From: Streptomyces caelestis | GTDB taxonomy: Bacteria > Actinomycetota > Actinomycetes > Streptomycetales > Streptomycetaceae | DNA: 64,000 nt | Assembly (NCBI RefSeq): GCF_001279005.1 | Contig: NZ_LGCN01000196.1 | Span: 1 to 64,000, forward strand | Direction: 5' to 3' | Shown: positions 10,201 to 18,229 of the stretch, piece by piece | Position numbering within the stretch: the first letter of the stretch is position 1 | Layout of the letters: each line of letters starts with the position of its first letter | The notes under the pieces: generated by a model | What the model was told of the DNA's origin: nothing | Database searches by the model: none | What the model saw: only the letters and a program-made list of their open reading frames with translations | Translations under genes and position numbers: made by a program

Positions 10201-10563
10201 GGCCACCCCGTCGTCCGAGGCGCGCAGATTCACGTCGACATTGACCCAGGTGCTGTCCTGCTTGAAACGGACCGGACCCGCCGACAGCTCCGTGGTCAGG
10301 CTGCCGTCCTTGTTCACCCACGTCGTCGACGTCTCGGTGCGTTCGCTCAGCGCCTCTACCCGCCGGCCCGACAAGCGGGCCGCGACCTTGGCCGACGCGA
10401 TGTCCGACGCAGCGGACACCCCCTCGGCCTGACTTCCCTTCCCCGTGCGGTCCGCATCGGCCGGAGTGGCCGCCCCAGCCGCTCCCTCCAGCATCGCCGC
10501 CGACAGGAGAACAGCAAGCCCGCCTGATATCCAGCGCAGACTTTTGCTTTTTTCATGCCACAC
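4282..10563 (-). CDS. Secreted RHS/YD-repeat protein with polymorphic C-terminal domain (2,093 aa)
   Basis: Likely exported polymorphic toxin or cell-surface effector. The GTG start at 10563 is chosen because GAGGAGAGAG precedes it and a signal peptide follows at once (hydrophobic ISGGLAVLLSAAMLEGAAGA, about residues 12-31). Domains in order: a DNRLRE-type beta domain (about 305-480, e.g. SNVFDTYVQQGE), fibronectin-like segments (about 500-750), RHS/YD repeats (about 1050-1800, e.g. YDKLGRLMSYTDADGGRT and AYDKAGRLTGVDD), and the RHS core (about 1880-1955) with RLYNAENGRFLSTDPVPGG and NQYDLDG. A domain of about 135 residues follows, with NAIRHFMWQA, GDAHEW and DQFNNRQAR. The spacing of these motifs resembles DUF6973-type domains, in which conserved Asn, His and Asp residues suggest a catalytic centre. 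The overlapping downstream membrane gene is the likely immunity partner. Lower GC than flanking core genes and surrounding insertion sequences suggest acquisition. Confidence 0.88.
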   Translation of the reverse strand: MWHEKSKSLRWISGGLAVLLSAAMLEGAAGAATPADADRTGKGSQAEGVSAASDIASAKVAARLSGRRVEALSERTETSTTWVNKDGSLTTELSAGPVRFKQDSTWVNVDVNLRASDDGVAPVAHPNKLRMAGRTGTPAKSLKAAQQAEAVDLVTLGEGDEQITLQWKGGLPKPKLDGTRAEYTNAVPGADVVVEATRTGFEQYVELKQRPGTDGYSYTLPLRAKGLKTKQLKDGSVLFTDKKSRKRAVMPAPVMWDAGVDERSGEHTNRARVAMKVVKTKDGVDLVVTPDAKFLTDPETKYPVTIDPSTSSLSNVFDTYVQQGETVDLSTDTELDFGNPGTTNSNGTPRTAQSFITWNTAGLQDALVSSAKLSLWNFHSANTDCKLYPWEVWSSGAASTSSRWTNRPTMTAKKATSTETRGNTACSTQPDGWINADVTSLVQEWASAKTSRGHMGLQASSESVVAQWKRVNSANAASNPPKLVVNYNFRPKTGTKQEAGPPFFSSGGAYAVNTATPTLRDTFVDADGDKVNGTFQIYDNVTNAQVGDVIVSKYVASGSAASVTVPSGMLSNGKTYKFRTSPYDGTHYNNGWSAWRTFTVDTSVPSAPTQITSTDYPSGSWVKGEGQAGTFTVTPPSGTDHNWLEWSLDGMTWTKVATGGSSATKAISVTPPTNGTHTLQVRSVDKADNKSEAKEYVFHAGSGGFVQPSAGERTARRLPLVAEAEAGTYDKVSFSWRRSEADAWIKIPVGDVTSGGSALTEWPVPLTNGKNAVVVWNATDTVNPDGSVEIKADFTGPNLAADSTAPLTVVVDRNAEGAATTEVGPGSVNLLTGDYTLSETDASFFGMTVTRTASSRNPDQGAKQEGQAAIFGKEWVAGTVADMTESDYSHIRRVSDTAVDVVLEEGDALHFTANAAKTGWIPEPGTGGLTLKGSVSGSFTLSDTEGTVTTFTKPSSTATTWQVSSSLVDDLADSTTTVVSETLTMGGETLARPKRIIAPTSAATAAACEADQSTKGCRVLEFVYATATTATGTTTDADFGDFTGQVKQIRLWATEPGASAATATAVATYRYDSQGRLRQSWDPRIGAQAETQYAYYEGRVTWMEPPGELPYTLTYGNAGSGSTPGAGMLLKVARPTLQQGTADTINGTATTSIVYGVPLTGTKAPHAMGTGDVAKWGQADAPSDATAVFPADSVPLSHDGADLTAGGYGRATVHYLNASGHQVNNADPAGNVTTAEYDRFGNAVRELTAANRELALGTTGMQKATLTDLGIISRPAAERAHLLSTTSHYNESGTRKEEEFGPIHRVELTTDLKDGTTVLVDSGTSVPARSWTVKEYDTGRPTDGTATVKDQVTLEISGARIRDHYSVMGEKRLTETQYDWAKGLPTLSIQDPGGLNLTTSTGYDARGRITSHVMPGGTGEDAVTQITEYWAADGTGFCKGRPEWADLVCWTGPAGNATGGGSQPAELVDTTTEYGYYGQTTQVTDTANGATRTTTITHDAAGRPLKTTVTGGPGQMAPESTTNYDPATGMVTKVTSATAGTITKTYDKLGRLMSYTDADGGRTTSEYDHLDRPVKISDTVPSTVTYTYDHSAEPRGLATKATDSVAGEFSAGYDANGSLATESLPGGYTLTVAQDTTGSESSRVYTRNSDGATVYTDTVAESVHGQVTSHQGWSAQKYAYDKAGRLTGVDDTVGEVCTRRAYTFDKRANRTSLATSTAGPGSGCTSSGATTTTHSYDSADRLVDSGYTYDAFGRTTALPGSTIGYYTNDLVHRQTANGKRQTWQLDATMRLRSWTVETSSGTTWTKTASKVNHYGDDGDSPRWITEDTTTGELTRHVTSTAGDFVATTDKSGGTVLLLTTIHGDVALQLPLDADNAPVALDNDEYGNSRTDRAAVRYHWLGGEQRSAETLSGLVLMGVRLYNAENGRFLSTDPVPGGSANAYEYGNGDPVNQYDLDGRISKKAKKKAIEAKACMSLGYRNCVVASTISGMALRMTGRGRRNNAIRHFMWQASLTFLYGARAAKRLGDAHEWGEKCPRRGRCDTRTDQFNNRQARAFASSSWNRREMARFHRRGQLLGYLYAVGDWLYRRGYLK

Positions 10564-11009
10564 CCGCCCTCTCTCCTCAGGGGGAGGCAGCGCCACTTCA
10601 GATCTCACGAACCCATCTCCGTCTTTTGTAAGGAAACCGTGAACGACTCGAAAAGTAACCAGGGACGCAAGATGATCAAGATCACTAAAGGTGCAACTTG
10701 GACACCGCTCCTCCCGTTCACCCACGTGATCCTGATCACAGTAGGTAATGCGATGGATTCGGAAGCTCTACCTCCGCATAATCAAATCAGCCAATGAGGA
10801 AATAACGAGCCAGTTGAGTTGGCCAGAAAACATCCCTTGCCGCACTCGCCATTGCCCCCTCCCTGGTCGACCACGGCTGCGCTCTCACGCCAAGCGCGCG
10901 TCCAGAGGTAAGCTCCCCGCACGCATGCTCTCACCAGCAGCTTCGTCCACACGCAGCCTCTGCCTCGTGAGTTTTCAATCAGTAAGAAAAGCACCGGAAC
11001 GGCATCCAC

Positions 11010-11279
11010 ATGAGCCCTCGTGCGCCATTCATCTGTGCCTGCATCTTCGTCGCACTCACCTGCGCCGCAGCACTTTTTACACTTGCCAAATACGGCACCC
11101 GAATGGCCTTGAATTTTACCGCCCCCACACTCGGATCATTCGTTGCCGTATGGCTTACCCGCCGTGGAACACGTACTCGCGCAAGAAGAGCCCAAGCTGC
11201 TAGACGCGCCACTCTCTCTCCTGAATTTTCCACAATTCACATAGATGGAAAAACTCGCCCTCAAAAGGTCGAGAATTAG
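11010..11279 (+). CDS. Possible small membrane protein (89 aa)
   Basis: Not recognised. The frame would encode two hydrophobic segments (FICACIFVALTCAAALFTLA, about residues 7-26, and FTAPTLGSFVAVWL, about 36-49) and a basic tail (RRGTRTRARRAQAARR). The region has ordinary rather than strongly GC-biased codon use, fitting the accessory surroundings. No clear Shine-Dalgarno precedes the ATG and no partner gene is adjacent. It may be a chance frame. Confidence 0.3.
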   Translation: MSPRAPFICACIFVALTCAAALFTLAKYGTRMALNFTAPTLGSFVAVWLTRRGTRTRARRAQAARRATLSPEFSTIHIDGKTRPQKVEN

Positions 11280-11516
11280 CTCTGAAGTACCGCACTGCCG
11301 TGATTAATTGGTTCGAGGGTGGCGGCTTACGGCTGAACCCGTAACGCGGCAGGGCTCCTGGCCGTTGCGGCTGGTGATCTTGCTCGCCAACGTCACAGCA
11401 CAAGAACCCTGTTGGTCCCATATCGAGCCATGCTCGACGTCCCGCACGAGGCCGTTGAGCGCGTTTCCTGGCTCATATGTGCCCGAAGGTGTGAGCTGAA
11501 AAGTCGTATCTCAACC

Positions 11517-11519
11517 AAT
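11517..11519. repeat. Left 3-bp target duplication (AAT) of the IS5-type element
   Basis: AAT is repeated at 12422-12424 directly outside the opposite inverted repeat. At three bases chance is possible, but it coincides exactly with both repeat ends. Confidence 0.6.
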
Positions 11520-12421
11520 GAGCTGTTTCCAACCTCAGTTTGAGCAGGTCAGGTGCAGGGTGAGGACGGCCTGAACGAGGCTGGTGATGCGGGTGGTGGA
11601 GCATCGCAGCTTGCGCAGGAGCCGCCAGGTTTTGAGGGTGGCCATGGCCTGTTCGACGAGCGCGCGGATCTTCGCGTGCGAGCGGTTGACGGCCTGCTGT
11701 CCTGCGGAGAGCGTCTCCCAGCGACCCCAGTAGGGCAGCCGTATGGTGCCGCCGGCGCCCCGGTAGCCCTTGTCGGCCCAGCATTCGACGCCGGCTTCGG
11801 CCAGGGCGTCGATGATGCCGTGGGTTCGCGCGGCCTTGATGTCGTGGACCGCTCCGGGCAGAGCGGGCGAGGCCCACAGCAGTCTCCCCGCAGGATCGGT
11901 GATCACCTGCACGTTCATGCCGTGCTTCTTGTGTTTCCCGGAGTAGAAGGGACGGTCGGCCGCGATCCGGTCGATCGGCAGCAGCGTGCCGTCCAGCATC
12001 ACGAATGCCTTGGTGGAGGCGGTCTTCATGGCCTCGGCCAGGGTCGGTGCGAGGGAGGCCAGGGCATCGATGGCCTCGGCGATGTATCGGTAGGCGGTCG
12101 TGGTGCCGACGCCGAACCCGGCGGCGAGCTGGGCGTAGGTATGGCCGGAGCGCAGGTGCGCGAGAACGAGCAGGGCCTGGCGGCCCACGCTCACGCGGCG
12201 CCAACGTGTTCCGCGTTCCTGGCGACGGGCCCGCAGGAGAGCGGACAGGTAGCGCAGGGTCGAGGTGGACACATCGATGCCGGAGGGGTAAACAAGCACG
12301 TGGAAGCTCCTGTTGGACAGGCGATCTTGGTCGTGAACCCGTCTACCAGGAGCTTCTTCACGTCCGGACACCGCCCCTCCAGCCCAACTACCCACTCACC
12401 CGGTCAGGTTGGAAAGCGCTC
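11520..12421 (-). mobile_element. Complete IS5-type insertion sequence, 902 bp
   Basis: Bounded by imperfect inverted repeats: left GAGCTGTTTCCAACCT (11520-11535), right AGGTTGGAAAGCGCTC (12406-12421). Direct repeats AAT lie immediately outside at 11517-11519 and 12422-12424, consistent with a 3-bp target duplication. It holds one intact transposase on the minus strand. The clean ends and open frame suggest a recent insertion. Confidence 0.85.
11535..12299 (-). CDS. IS5 family transposase (254 aa)
   Basis: DDE transposase of the IS5-type element. The GTG start at 12299 gives the conserved opening VLVYPSGIDVS and follows a GGAGC sequence. An N-terminal helix-turn-helix (HTYAQLAAGFGVGTTTAYRY, about residues 50-69) is followed by the catalytic DDE_4-type part with MLDGTLLPIDR, YSGKHKKHGMNVQV, DPAGRLLWASPALPGAVHD and CWADKGYRGAG. 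Length is normal and the frame is intact. The stop lies next to the left inverted repeat, so the gene fills the element. Confidence 0.85.
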   Translation of the reverse strand: MLVYPSGIDVSTSTLRYLSALLRARRQERGTRWRRVSVGRQALLVLAHLRSGHTYAQLAAGFGVGTTTAYRYIAEAIDALASLAPTLAEAMKTASTKAFVMLDGTLLPIDRIAADRPFYSGKHKKHGMNVQVITDPAGRLLWASPALPGAVHDIKAARTHGIIDALAEAGVECWADKGYRGAGGTIRLPYWGRWETLSAGQQAVNRSHAKIRALVEQAMATLKTWRLLRKLRCSTTRITSLVQAVLTLHLTCSN

Positions 12422-13018
12422 AATCATGGAACGTGCAAGTCGAACAGGTTTCCCGCCGGGGTGATCTTCTGGCGATAGGCGCATGAAGGCAGGGCCCCTT
12501 GGTGGCTCGGAGGCGCGAACCGAACTGAGCAGCGTTCAGGAGGTCCTGCCGCAGTCATACGCGCACGCCCACTTATCTCAACTCGGGCACTCGATCGGGA
12601 GATTGCCTCGCGCACGTGTACGGCAATGCGGCCGATCACTCTGATCGGGTGGGTCGCTGTCCGTCGGACATGGAGGATGCGAAGTGGGCGGCCGTGCAAC
12701 CGTTACTGCCGGGATGACGTTACCTCGTGGGCGTCCCCTCGTTCGCAGTCCTCCTGGAGTGCTCGCCTCACGCGCTGGCGAGGCCGATCATGAAACATCG
12801 GTCCACCAAAACGCACCAAGATCGGCAAGATGTCTGCGTAGTGCACCACGCTACTCCTCAAGGTCCTGAGGCAGGAGACAGGAGACAGGCATTGAGCGCT
12901 CAGTGATGGATCAGGGGACGGTAGGCGTTAGCGTGGTGGGTGTTGGCGGCGAGCCCGTGCTGGTTCGTGCTGGTTTTAGAGGCGTAGTAGGGGCAAACAT
13001 GCAGGTCAGAGCGATTTA
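12422..13018. other. Non-coding junction between the mobile region and sbcD
   Basis: Contains an IS5-type relic (12652-12717) but no intact gene. The segment nearest sbcD (about 12840-13018) should carry its promoter; no confident elements were picked. Codon bias changes here from accessory-like to core-like. Confidence 0.5.
12652..12717 (+). pseudogene. N-terminal relic of another IS5-type transposase
   Basis: Reads GRCPSDMEDAKWAAVQPLLP then a stop. This is the opening motif of IS5-family transposases (usually R-Y-P-S-D-L-T-D-x-x-W with P-L-L-P). Nothing of the rest of the gene follows in frame. Too short to assign to a specific element. Confidence 0.55.
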
Positions 13019-14182
13019 ATGAAATTGCTGCACACTTCCGACTGGCACCTCGGCCGGTCCTTCCACCGGGTCGGCATGCTCGGTGCCCAGGCCGAGTTCA
13101 TCGGCCACCTCGTCAGCACCGTGCGTGAGCGCGAGGTGGACGCGGTGGTCGTGTCGGGAGACGTGTACGACCGCGCGGTGCCGCCGCTCGCCGCGGTCGA
13201 GCTGTTCGACGACGCCCTGCACCGTCTCGCCGGCCTCGGCGTGCCGACGGTGATGATCTCCGGCAACCACGACTCGGCCCGCCGTCTCGGCGTCGGCGCC
13301 GGGCTCATGGGGCGCGCCGGCATCCACCTGCGGACCGAACCGTCCGCGTGCGGCACGCCCGTGGTGCTGTCCGACGGGCACGGGGACGTCGCCTTCTACG
13401 GGCTGCCGTACCTCGAACCCGCCCTGGTGAAGGACGAGTTCGCGGTGGAGAAGACCGGCCACGAGACGGTGCTCGCCGCCGCCATGGACCGCGTCCGCGC
13501 GGACCTCGCCGCCCGCGCGCCCGGCACCCGCTCGGTCGTCCTCGCGCACGCCTTCGTCACCGGCGGCGAACCCAGTGACAGCGAGCGGGACATCACCGTC
13601 GGCGGGGTGGCCGCCGTGCCCGCCGGGGTGTTCGACGGCGTCGACTACGTGGCGCTGGGGCATCTGCACGGCTGCCAGACCCTCACCGAGCGGGTGCGCT
13701 ACTCCGGCTCCCCGCTGCCGTACTCCTTCTCCGAGGCCACGCACCGCAAGAGCATGTGGCTCGTCGACCTGGCCGCCGACGGGGCGGTCACCGCCGAGCG
13801 CGTGGACTGCCCGGTGCCGCGCGCGCTGGCCCGGATCCGCGGCACCCTCGAGGAGTTGCTCGCCGATCCCGCGCTGGCACGGCACACGGAGGCGTGGGTC
13901 GAGGCGACCCTCACCGACCCGGTGCGCCCCGCCGACCCCATGGCCCGGCTCACCGAGCGCTTCCCGCACACCCTCAGCCTCGTCTTCGACCCGGCCCGGA
14001 CGGCGGACGACCCCGCGGCCTCCTACGCCCGCCGCCTCGCCGGCCGCGACGACCAGCAGATCGCCGAGGACTTCGTCGCCCACGTGCGCGGCGCCGGCCC
14101 CGACCCGCACGAACGGGCCGTCCTGCGGGACGCCTTCGACGCGGTCCGCGCGGACGACGCGGTGCGGGAGGTGGCGCGGTGA
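13019..14182 (+). CDS. sbcD: Exonuclease subunit SbcD (387 aa)
   Basis: Mre11-type nuclease subunit of the SbcCD complex, which opens DNA hairpins and processes DNA ends in the cytoplasm. Metallophosphatase motifs are all present: DWHLG (residues 8-12), GDVYD (47-51), GNHD (82-85) and a later GHLHG. The C-terminal capping region is intact and the length is typical. The ATG at 13019 has only a weak purine-rich stretch in front. Its stop overlaps the GTG of sbcC by four bases (GTGA), so the two subunits are translationally coupled. Confidence 0.95.
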   Translation: MKLLHTSDWHLGRSFHRVGMLGAQAEFIGHLVSTVREREVDAVVVSGDVYDRAVPPLAAVELFDDALHRLAGLGVPTVMISGNHDSARRLGVGAGLMGRAGIHLRTEPSACGTPVVLSDGHGDVAFYGLPYLEPALVKDEFAVEKTGHETVLAAAMDRVRADLAARAPGTRSVVLAHAFVTGGEPSDSERDITVGGVAAVPAGVFDGVDYVALGHLHGCQTLTERVRYSGSPLPYSFSEATHRKSMWLVDLAADGAVTAERVDCPVPRALARIRGTLEELLADPALARHTEAWVEATLTDPVRPADPMARLTERFPHTLSLVFDPARTADDPAASYARRLAGRDDQQIAEDFVAHVRGAGPDPHERAVLRDAFDAVRADDAVREVAR

Positions 14183-17172
14183 GGCTGCACCGGCTGGACA
14201 TGACGGCCTTCGGGCCGTTCGGGAGCACCCAGAGCGTCGACTTCGGCGAGCTGTCCGCCGCGGGGCTCTTCCTGCTGCACGGCCCCACCGGCGCCGGCAA
14301 GACCTCCGTCCTGGACGCCGTCTGCTACGCGCTGTACGGCTCCGTGCCCGGCGCCCGGCAGAGCGGTCAGGGCATGACCCTGCGCAGCGACCACGCCGCC
14401 CCGGGCGTCCGCACCGAGGTCACCCTCGAACTCACCGTCGCCGGACGCCGGCTGGAGATCACCCGGCAGCCGCCCTGGGAGCGTCCCAAGAAGCGCGGCA
14501 CCGGCACCACGCTGGACAAGGCCCAGACCTGGCTGCGCGAACGCGACGCCGCCTCGGGCGCCTGGAAGGACCTCAGCCGCTCGCACCAGGAGATCGGCGA
14601 GGAGATCACCCAGCTCCTCGGCATGAGCCGGGAGCAGTTCTGCCAGGTCGTGCTGCTGCCCCAGGGCGACTTCGCGCGCTTCCTGCGTGCCGACGCCGAG
14701 GCCCGCGGCAAGCTGCTGGGCCGCCTCTTCGACACCCGTCGCTTCGCCGACGTGGAGAAGCGCCTCGCCGAACGCCGACGGGCCGCCGAGTCCCGGGTGC
14801 GCGAGGGCGACGCCGACCTGCTCGCCGACGCGCACCGGATGCAGCAGGCCGCGGGCGGCTCCATGGAGCCGCCCGAGCTGACGCCCGGTGAACCGGGACT
14901 GGCCGAGGCCGTGCTGTCCGCCGCCGCCGTCGCCCGCAGCACCGCGCGGGAACAGCTCACCGCCGCCCGCTGCCGCCTCGCCACCGCCGAGTCCGCCCTC
15001 GCCGACGCCGGCCGCGCCCTGGACGCCGTACGCGAACGGGACCGGCTGCAAAGGCGGTTCGCCGAGGCACGGGAGCGGGCGGACCGGCTTCGGGAGCGGT
15101 CCGGCGCCCACCAGGAGGCGCGGGCCCGCATGGAGCGGGCCCGCAAGGCCGGGACCGTCGCCCCGGCCCTGGAGCTGCGGGACTCCGCCGGGGCCGAGCA
15201 CGGACGGGCGGCCGGTGCCGAGCTGCGCGCGCGTGCCCTGCTCCCGGCGGCCCTCGCGGACGCGGGAGCGGCCGGGCTCGCGGCCGCCGCCCGCCGGGCC
15301 GCCGAGGAACTGGGCGGACTGGAGTCGGCCCGCCGCGCCGAGCGGCGGCTGACGGAGCTCCTCGGCGAGCGCGCCGACCTGGACCGCCAGGAACGTGCCG
15401 ACGAGGAGGCGCGGGAGGACGCGGAGACCTGGCTCGCGGACTGGGAGGAGACCCGCGCGGGTCTGCAGGCCGGCATCGACTCCGCTCAACAGGCCGCGAC
15501 CACGGCCCGTGAACTCGCCGTGCTGCGCGACCCCGCGCGGCAGCGGCTGAACGCCGCGCGGCTGCGCGACCGGCTGGCCGGAGAGACGCGAACGGCCGAG
15601 GAGCAGGCCCGCGCCGCCCGGGAGCGGGCGCTCGCGGCGAAGCAGCACTGGCTCGACCTCAAGGAACAGCGGCTGAACGGCATCGCCGCCGAACTGGCCG
15701 CCGGTCTCACCGACGGCGAACCCTGCGCGGTCTGCGGCGCCACCGAACACCCCGCCCCCGCCCGCAAGGTCGCCGGACACGTCGACCGCGAGACGGAGGA
15801 ACGCGCCCTCGCCGACCATCAGCGCGCCGACGACCACCGCGCGGAGGCCGAGCGGCGGCTCGGCGCCGTACGTGAGGCGCTGGCCGCCGCGAGCGCCGAG
15901 GCCGGGGACGGCGCCACCGAACAGCTCTCCCGCGCGGTGGACGAGTTGGAGCGGCAGTACGCGCAGGCGCGGGACGCCGCCTCCGCGCTGCACGCCGAGC
16001 AGGAGCGGCTGCGCCGCGCGGAGGACGAGCACGAGCTGCGGATCACCGCCCAGCGCGAGGCGGCCGTCCGGGCCGCCTCCCGCGTGGGCCACCGCGAGCG
16101 GCTGGACCGGGAACACGCCGCGCTGGAGGAGGAGTTGGCGCAGGCGCGGGGGGACGCCCCCAGCGTGGCCGCGCGCGCCGCGCAGCTGGAGCGGAGCGTC
16201 GGGCTGCTCACGGACGCCGCCGACACCGCCCGCGCCGCCGAGGAAGCGGCCCAGCGGCTCAAGGAGGCCGACGCCCGGCTCGCCGACGCCGCCTTCCGCG
16301 CGGGCTTCGACACCCCGGAGGCCGCCGCCGAGGCCCTCCTCGACGACGCGGCCCACCGCGAACTCCAGCGGCGCCTGGACGCCTGGCAGCACGAGGAGGC
16401 CGCCGTACGGGCCGTCCTCGCCGAGCCGGAGACCGTCGCCGCCGCACAGCAGCCGCCCGCCGACCTCGGCTCCGCGCAGCGGGCCGCCGAGGACGCGGAC
16501 CGCAGGGTGCGTGAGGCGGCCTCCGCGCGGGACGCCGCCGACCGGCGCTGCGCCGAACTCGACCGGCTCTCCGCGCGGGCCGCCGCCTCGGTGCGCCGGC
16601 TGGGCCCTCTGCGCGAGGAGTACGAGCGGGTGGCCCGCATGGCCGGACTCACCGCGGGCACCTCGGCGGACAACGAACGGAAGATGCGCCTGGAGTCGTA
16701 CGTCCTCGCCGCCCGCCTGGAACAGGTCGCCGCCGCCGCGACCGTACGGCTGCACCGCATGTCGTCCGGCCGGTACACCCTCGTCCACTCCGACGACCGC
16801 ACCGGCCGCGGCCGCAGCGGACTCGGACTGCACGTCGTCGACGCCTGGACCGGACGGGAGCGCGACACCGCGACCCTCTCGGGCGGCGAGACCTTCTTCG
16901 CCTCGCTCGCCCTGGCGCTCGGTCTCGCGGACGTCGTCACCGACGAGGCGGGCGGGGTCCGGCTGGACACCCTCTTCATCGACGAGGGCTTCGGCAGTCT
17001 CGACGACCAGGCCCTCGACGAGGTCCTGGACGTCCTGGACTCCCTGCGCGAACGCGACCGCAGCGTGGGCATCGTCAGCCACGTCGGCGATCTGCGGCGC
17101 CGGATACACGCCCAGCTGGAGGTCGTGAAGGGACGCTCGGGTTCGGAGCTGCGCCGACGCGGCACCCGCTGA
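14179..17172 (+). CDS. sbcC: Exonuclease subunit SbcC, SMC-like ATPase (997 aa)
   Basis: Rad50-type ATPase partner of SbcD. Walker A is GPTGAGKTS (residues 35-43). Two long Ala/Arg/Glu-rich coiled-coil arms flank a zinc-hook CAVC motif (about residues 516-519) that pairs two SbcC molecules. The ABC signature LSGGETF (about 901) and Walker B LFIDEGFGSLD (about 931-941) close the ATPase. The GTG start overlaps the sbcD stop and gives the conserved opening RLHRLDMTAFGPF. The gene ends 8 bp before a convergent Lrp-type gene, with no room for a separate terminator. Confidence 0.95.
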   Translation: MRLHRLDMTAFGPFGSTQSVDFGELSAAGLFLLHGPTGAGKTSVLDAVCYALYGSVPGARQSGQGMTLRSDHAAPGVRTEVTLELTVAGRRLEITRQPPWERPKKRGTGTTLDKAQTWLRERDAASGAWKDLSRSHQEIGEEITQLLGMSREQFCQVVLLPQGDFARFLRADAEARGKLLGRLFDTRRFADVEKRLAERRRAAESRVREGDADLLADAHRMQQAAGGSMEPPELTPGEPGLAEAVLSAAAVARSTAREQLTAARCRLATAESALADAGRALDAVRERDRLQRRFAEARERADRLRERSGAHQEARARMERARKAGTVAPALELRDSAGAEHGRAAGAELRARALLPAALADAGAAGLAAAARRAAEELGGLESARRAERRLTELLGERADLDRQERADEEAREDAETWLADWEETRAGLQAGIDSAQQAATTARELAVLRDPARQRLNAARLRDRLAGETRTAEEQARAARERALAAKQHWLDLKEQRLNGIAAELAAGLTDGEPCAVCGATEHPAPARKVAGHVDRETEERALADHQRADDHRAEAERRLGAVREALAAASAEAGDGATEQLSRAVDELERQYAQARDAASALHAEQERLRRAEDEHELRITAQREAAVRAASRVGHRERLDREHAALEEELAQARGDAPSVAARAAQLERSVGLLTDAADTARAAEEAAQRLKEADARLADAAFRAGFDTPEAAAEALLDDAAHRELQRRLDAWQHEEAAVRAVLAEPETVAAAQQPPADLGSAQRAAEDADRRVREAASARDAADRRCAELDRLSARAAASVRRLGPLREEYERVARMAGLTAGTSADNERKMRLESYVLAARLEQVAAAATVRLHRMSSGRYTLVHSDDRTGRGRSGLGLHVVDAWTGRERDTATLSGGETFFASLALALGLADVVTDEAGGVRLDTLFIDEGFGSLDDQALDEVLDVLDSLRERDRSVGIVSHVGDLRRRIHAQLEVVKGRSGSELRRRGTR

Positions 17173-17180
17173 GGGCCGGC

Positions 17181-17627
17181 TCAGCGCCCCAGCGGGCGGC
17201 GCGGCAGCGGCGAGGAGTAGACGACGCTGGTGGTCACCGAGCCGAGCGTGCCGATCCGGCCCGCCACCTCCTCCAGGTGCCGCATCGAACGGGCGGCGAC
17301 CTTGATGACGAAGCAGTCCTCGCCCGTCACGTGGTGCGCCTCCAGGATCTCGGGCGTCACGGCGACGAGGTCGTGGAACGGCTTGTAGTTGCCGGTCGGG
17401 TAGCGCAGCCGTACGAAGGCCAGGATCGGCAGCCCGATCCGTTCCGGGTCCACCACCGCCGTGTAGCCCTGGATGACCCCGGCCTCCTCCAAGCGGCGCA
17501 CCCTCTCGGTGACCGCGCTCGCGGACATCGAGACGGCACGGGCGAGTTCGGCGAAACTGGCCCGTCCCTCCCGCTGGAGGACGTCGAGGATGCGCCAGTC
17601 GGTGGCGTCCGGGGAATACGCGGTCAT
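17181..17627 (-). CDS. Lrp/AsnC family transcriptional regulator (148 aa)
   Basis: Amino-acid-responsive regulator. An N-terminal winged HTH (ILDVLQREGRASFAELARAV, then SMSASAVTERVRRLEEAG) precedes an RAM/AsnC ligand-binding domain (HHVTGEDCFVIKVAARSM). The ATG at 17627 gives the normal family length; a longer upstream frame would cross the divergent promoter. No Shine-Dalgarno is visible and TACTCC lies six bases before the ATG. It is divergent from a rhodanese gene 94 bp away, which it may control (inferred from position). Confidence 0.92.
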   Translation of the reverse strand: MTAYSPDATDWRILDVLQREGRASFAELARAVSMSASAVTERVRRLEEAGVIQGYTAVVDPERIGLPILAFVRLRYPTGNYKPFHDLVAVTPEILEAHHVTGEDCFVIKVAARSMRHLEEVAGRIGTLGSVTTSVVYSSPLPRRPLGR

Positions 17628-17649
17628 GTATGAGGAGTAGCAGGGGAAT

Positions 17650-17677
17650 CCCCGGCCGATCAAGGTGAAGGCCGGGG
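17650..17677. promoter_or_regulatory. Inverted repeat in the Lrp/rhodanese divergent promoter
   Basis: CCCCGGCC (17650-17657) and GGCCGGGG (17670-17677) form a dyad between two divergent starts. It could be an Lrp-type operator or a transcript hairpin; no consensus was matched. Confidence 0.4.
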
Positions 17678-17721
17678 TTCTCCGCTTCAGGGCCGGCTCC
17701 CGCGGCCGTAGTTTCTCTCGC

Positions 17722-18198
17722 ATGACGACCACCACCGTGAATCCCGTCCTGCGCGTCGCCCCCGCCTCCCCGGCGGAGGCCGCCGCCCACTTCCGCGCGA
17801 GCCTCGCCTTCCACGCCGATGCCTCCGACGTGGCCGCCGCGCTCGCGGCCGGCGGGGACCCCGGGTTCGTCCTGGTGGACTCCCGTTCCACCGAGGCCTG
17901 GGACCAGGGACATGTCCCCGGCGCGGTGCACCTTCCCACCGCGCTCGTCCCGGAGCGGGCCGCCGGGCTCCTGGATCCGTCGGTCCCGGTCGTGACGTAC
18001 TGCTGGGGCCCCGGCTGCGACGGCGCCACCCGGGCCGCGCTCGCCCTCGCCGAACTCGGCTACCGGGTCAAGGAGATGCTCGGCGGATTCGAGTACTGGG
18101 TGCGCGAGGGCTTCGAGTTCGAGACCTGGCGGGGCCGGGAGCGCCGTGCCCCCGACCCGCTGACGGCGCCCGTGGGTGCCGACGACTGCGGATGCTGA
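17722..18198 (+). CDS. Rhodanese-like domain protein (158 aa)
   Basis: Single rhodanese fold: VDSRSTEAWDQGHVPGAVHL (about residues 52-71), then the active-site loop with VTYCWGPGCDGA, whose first Cys is the expected sulfur-accepting residue. LGYRVKEMLGGFEYW closes the fold. A Cys-containing tail (GADDCGC) could bind metal or relay sulfur. The ATG at 17722 has no Shine-Dalgarno, and TAGTTT lies seven bases upstream. It probably acts in cytoplasmic sulfur transfer; the physiological acceptor is unknown. Confidence 0.9.
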   Translation: MTTTTVNPVLRVAPASPAEAAAHFRASLAFHADASDVAAALAAGGDPGFVLVDSRSTEAWDQGHVPGAVHLPTALVPERAAGLLDPSVPVVTYCWGPGCDGATRAALALAELGYRVKEMLGGFEYWVREGFEFETWRGRERRAPDPLTAPVGADDCGC

Positions 18199-18229
18199 AC
18201 CCCCGGTTCCGGTAAGGGAGTCGGCCCGG

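Larger units (their letters stand above)
10564..11519. other. AT-richer intergenic region upstream of the RHS gene
   Basis: About 950 bp, clearly lower in GC than the rest of the window. It must contain the RHS promoter (minus strand, 10564 to about 10760) but no confident -35/-10 pair could be chosen. One short plus-strand frame (11010-11279) might be a gene. No tRNA or attachment-site duplication was recognised. Confidence 0.5.

Noticed and set aside
10782..11009. Minus-strand frame of 75 codons upstream of the RHS gene
   Set aside because: No ribosome binding site, erratic composition and no family resemblance.
12424..12699. Minus-strand frame of 91 codons between the IS5-type element and sbcD
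   Set aside because: Overlaps the IS5-type relic on the opposite strand and has no recognisable sequence or ribosome binding site.
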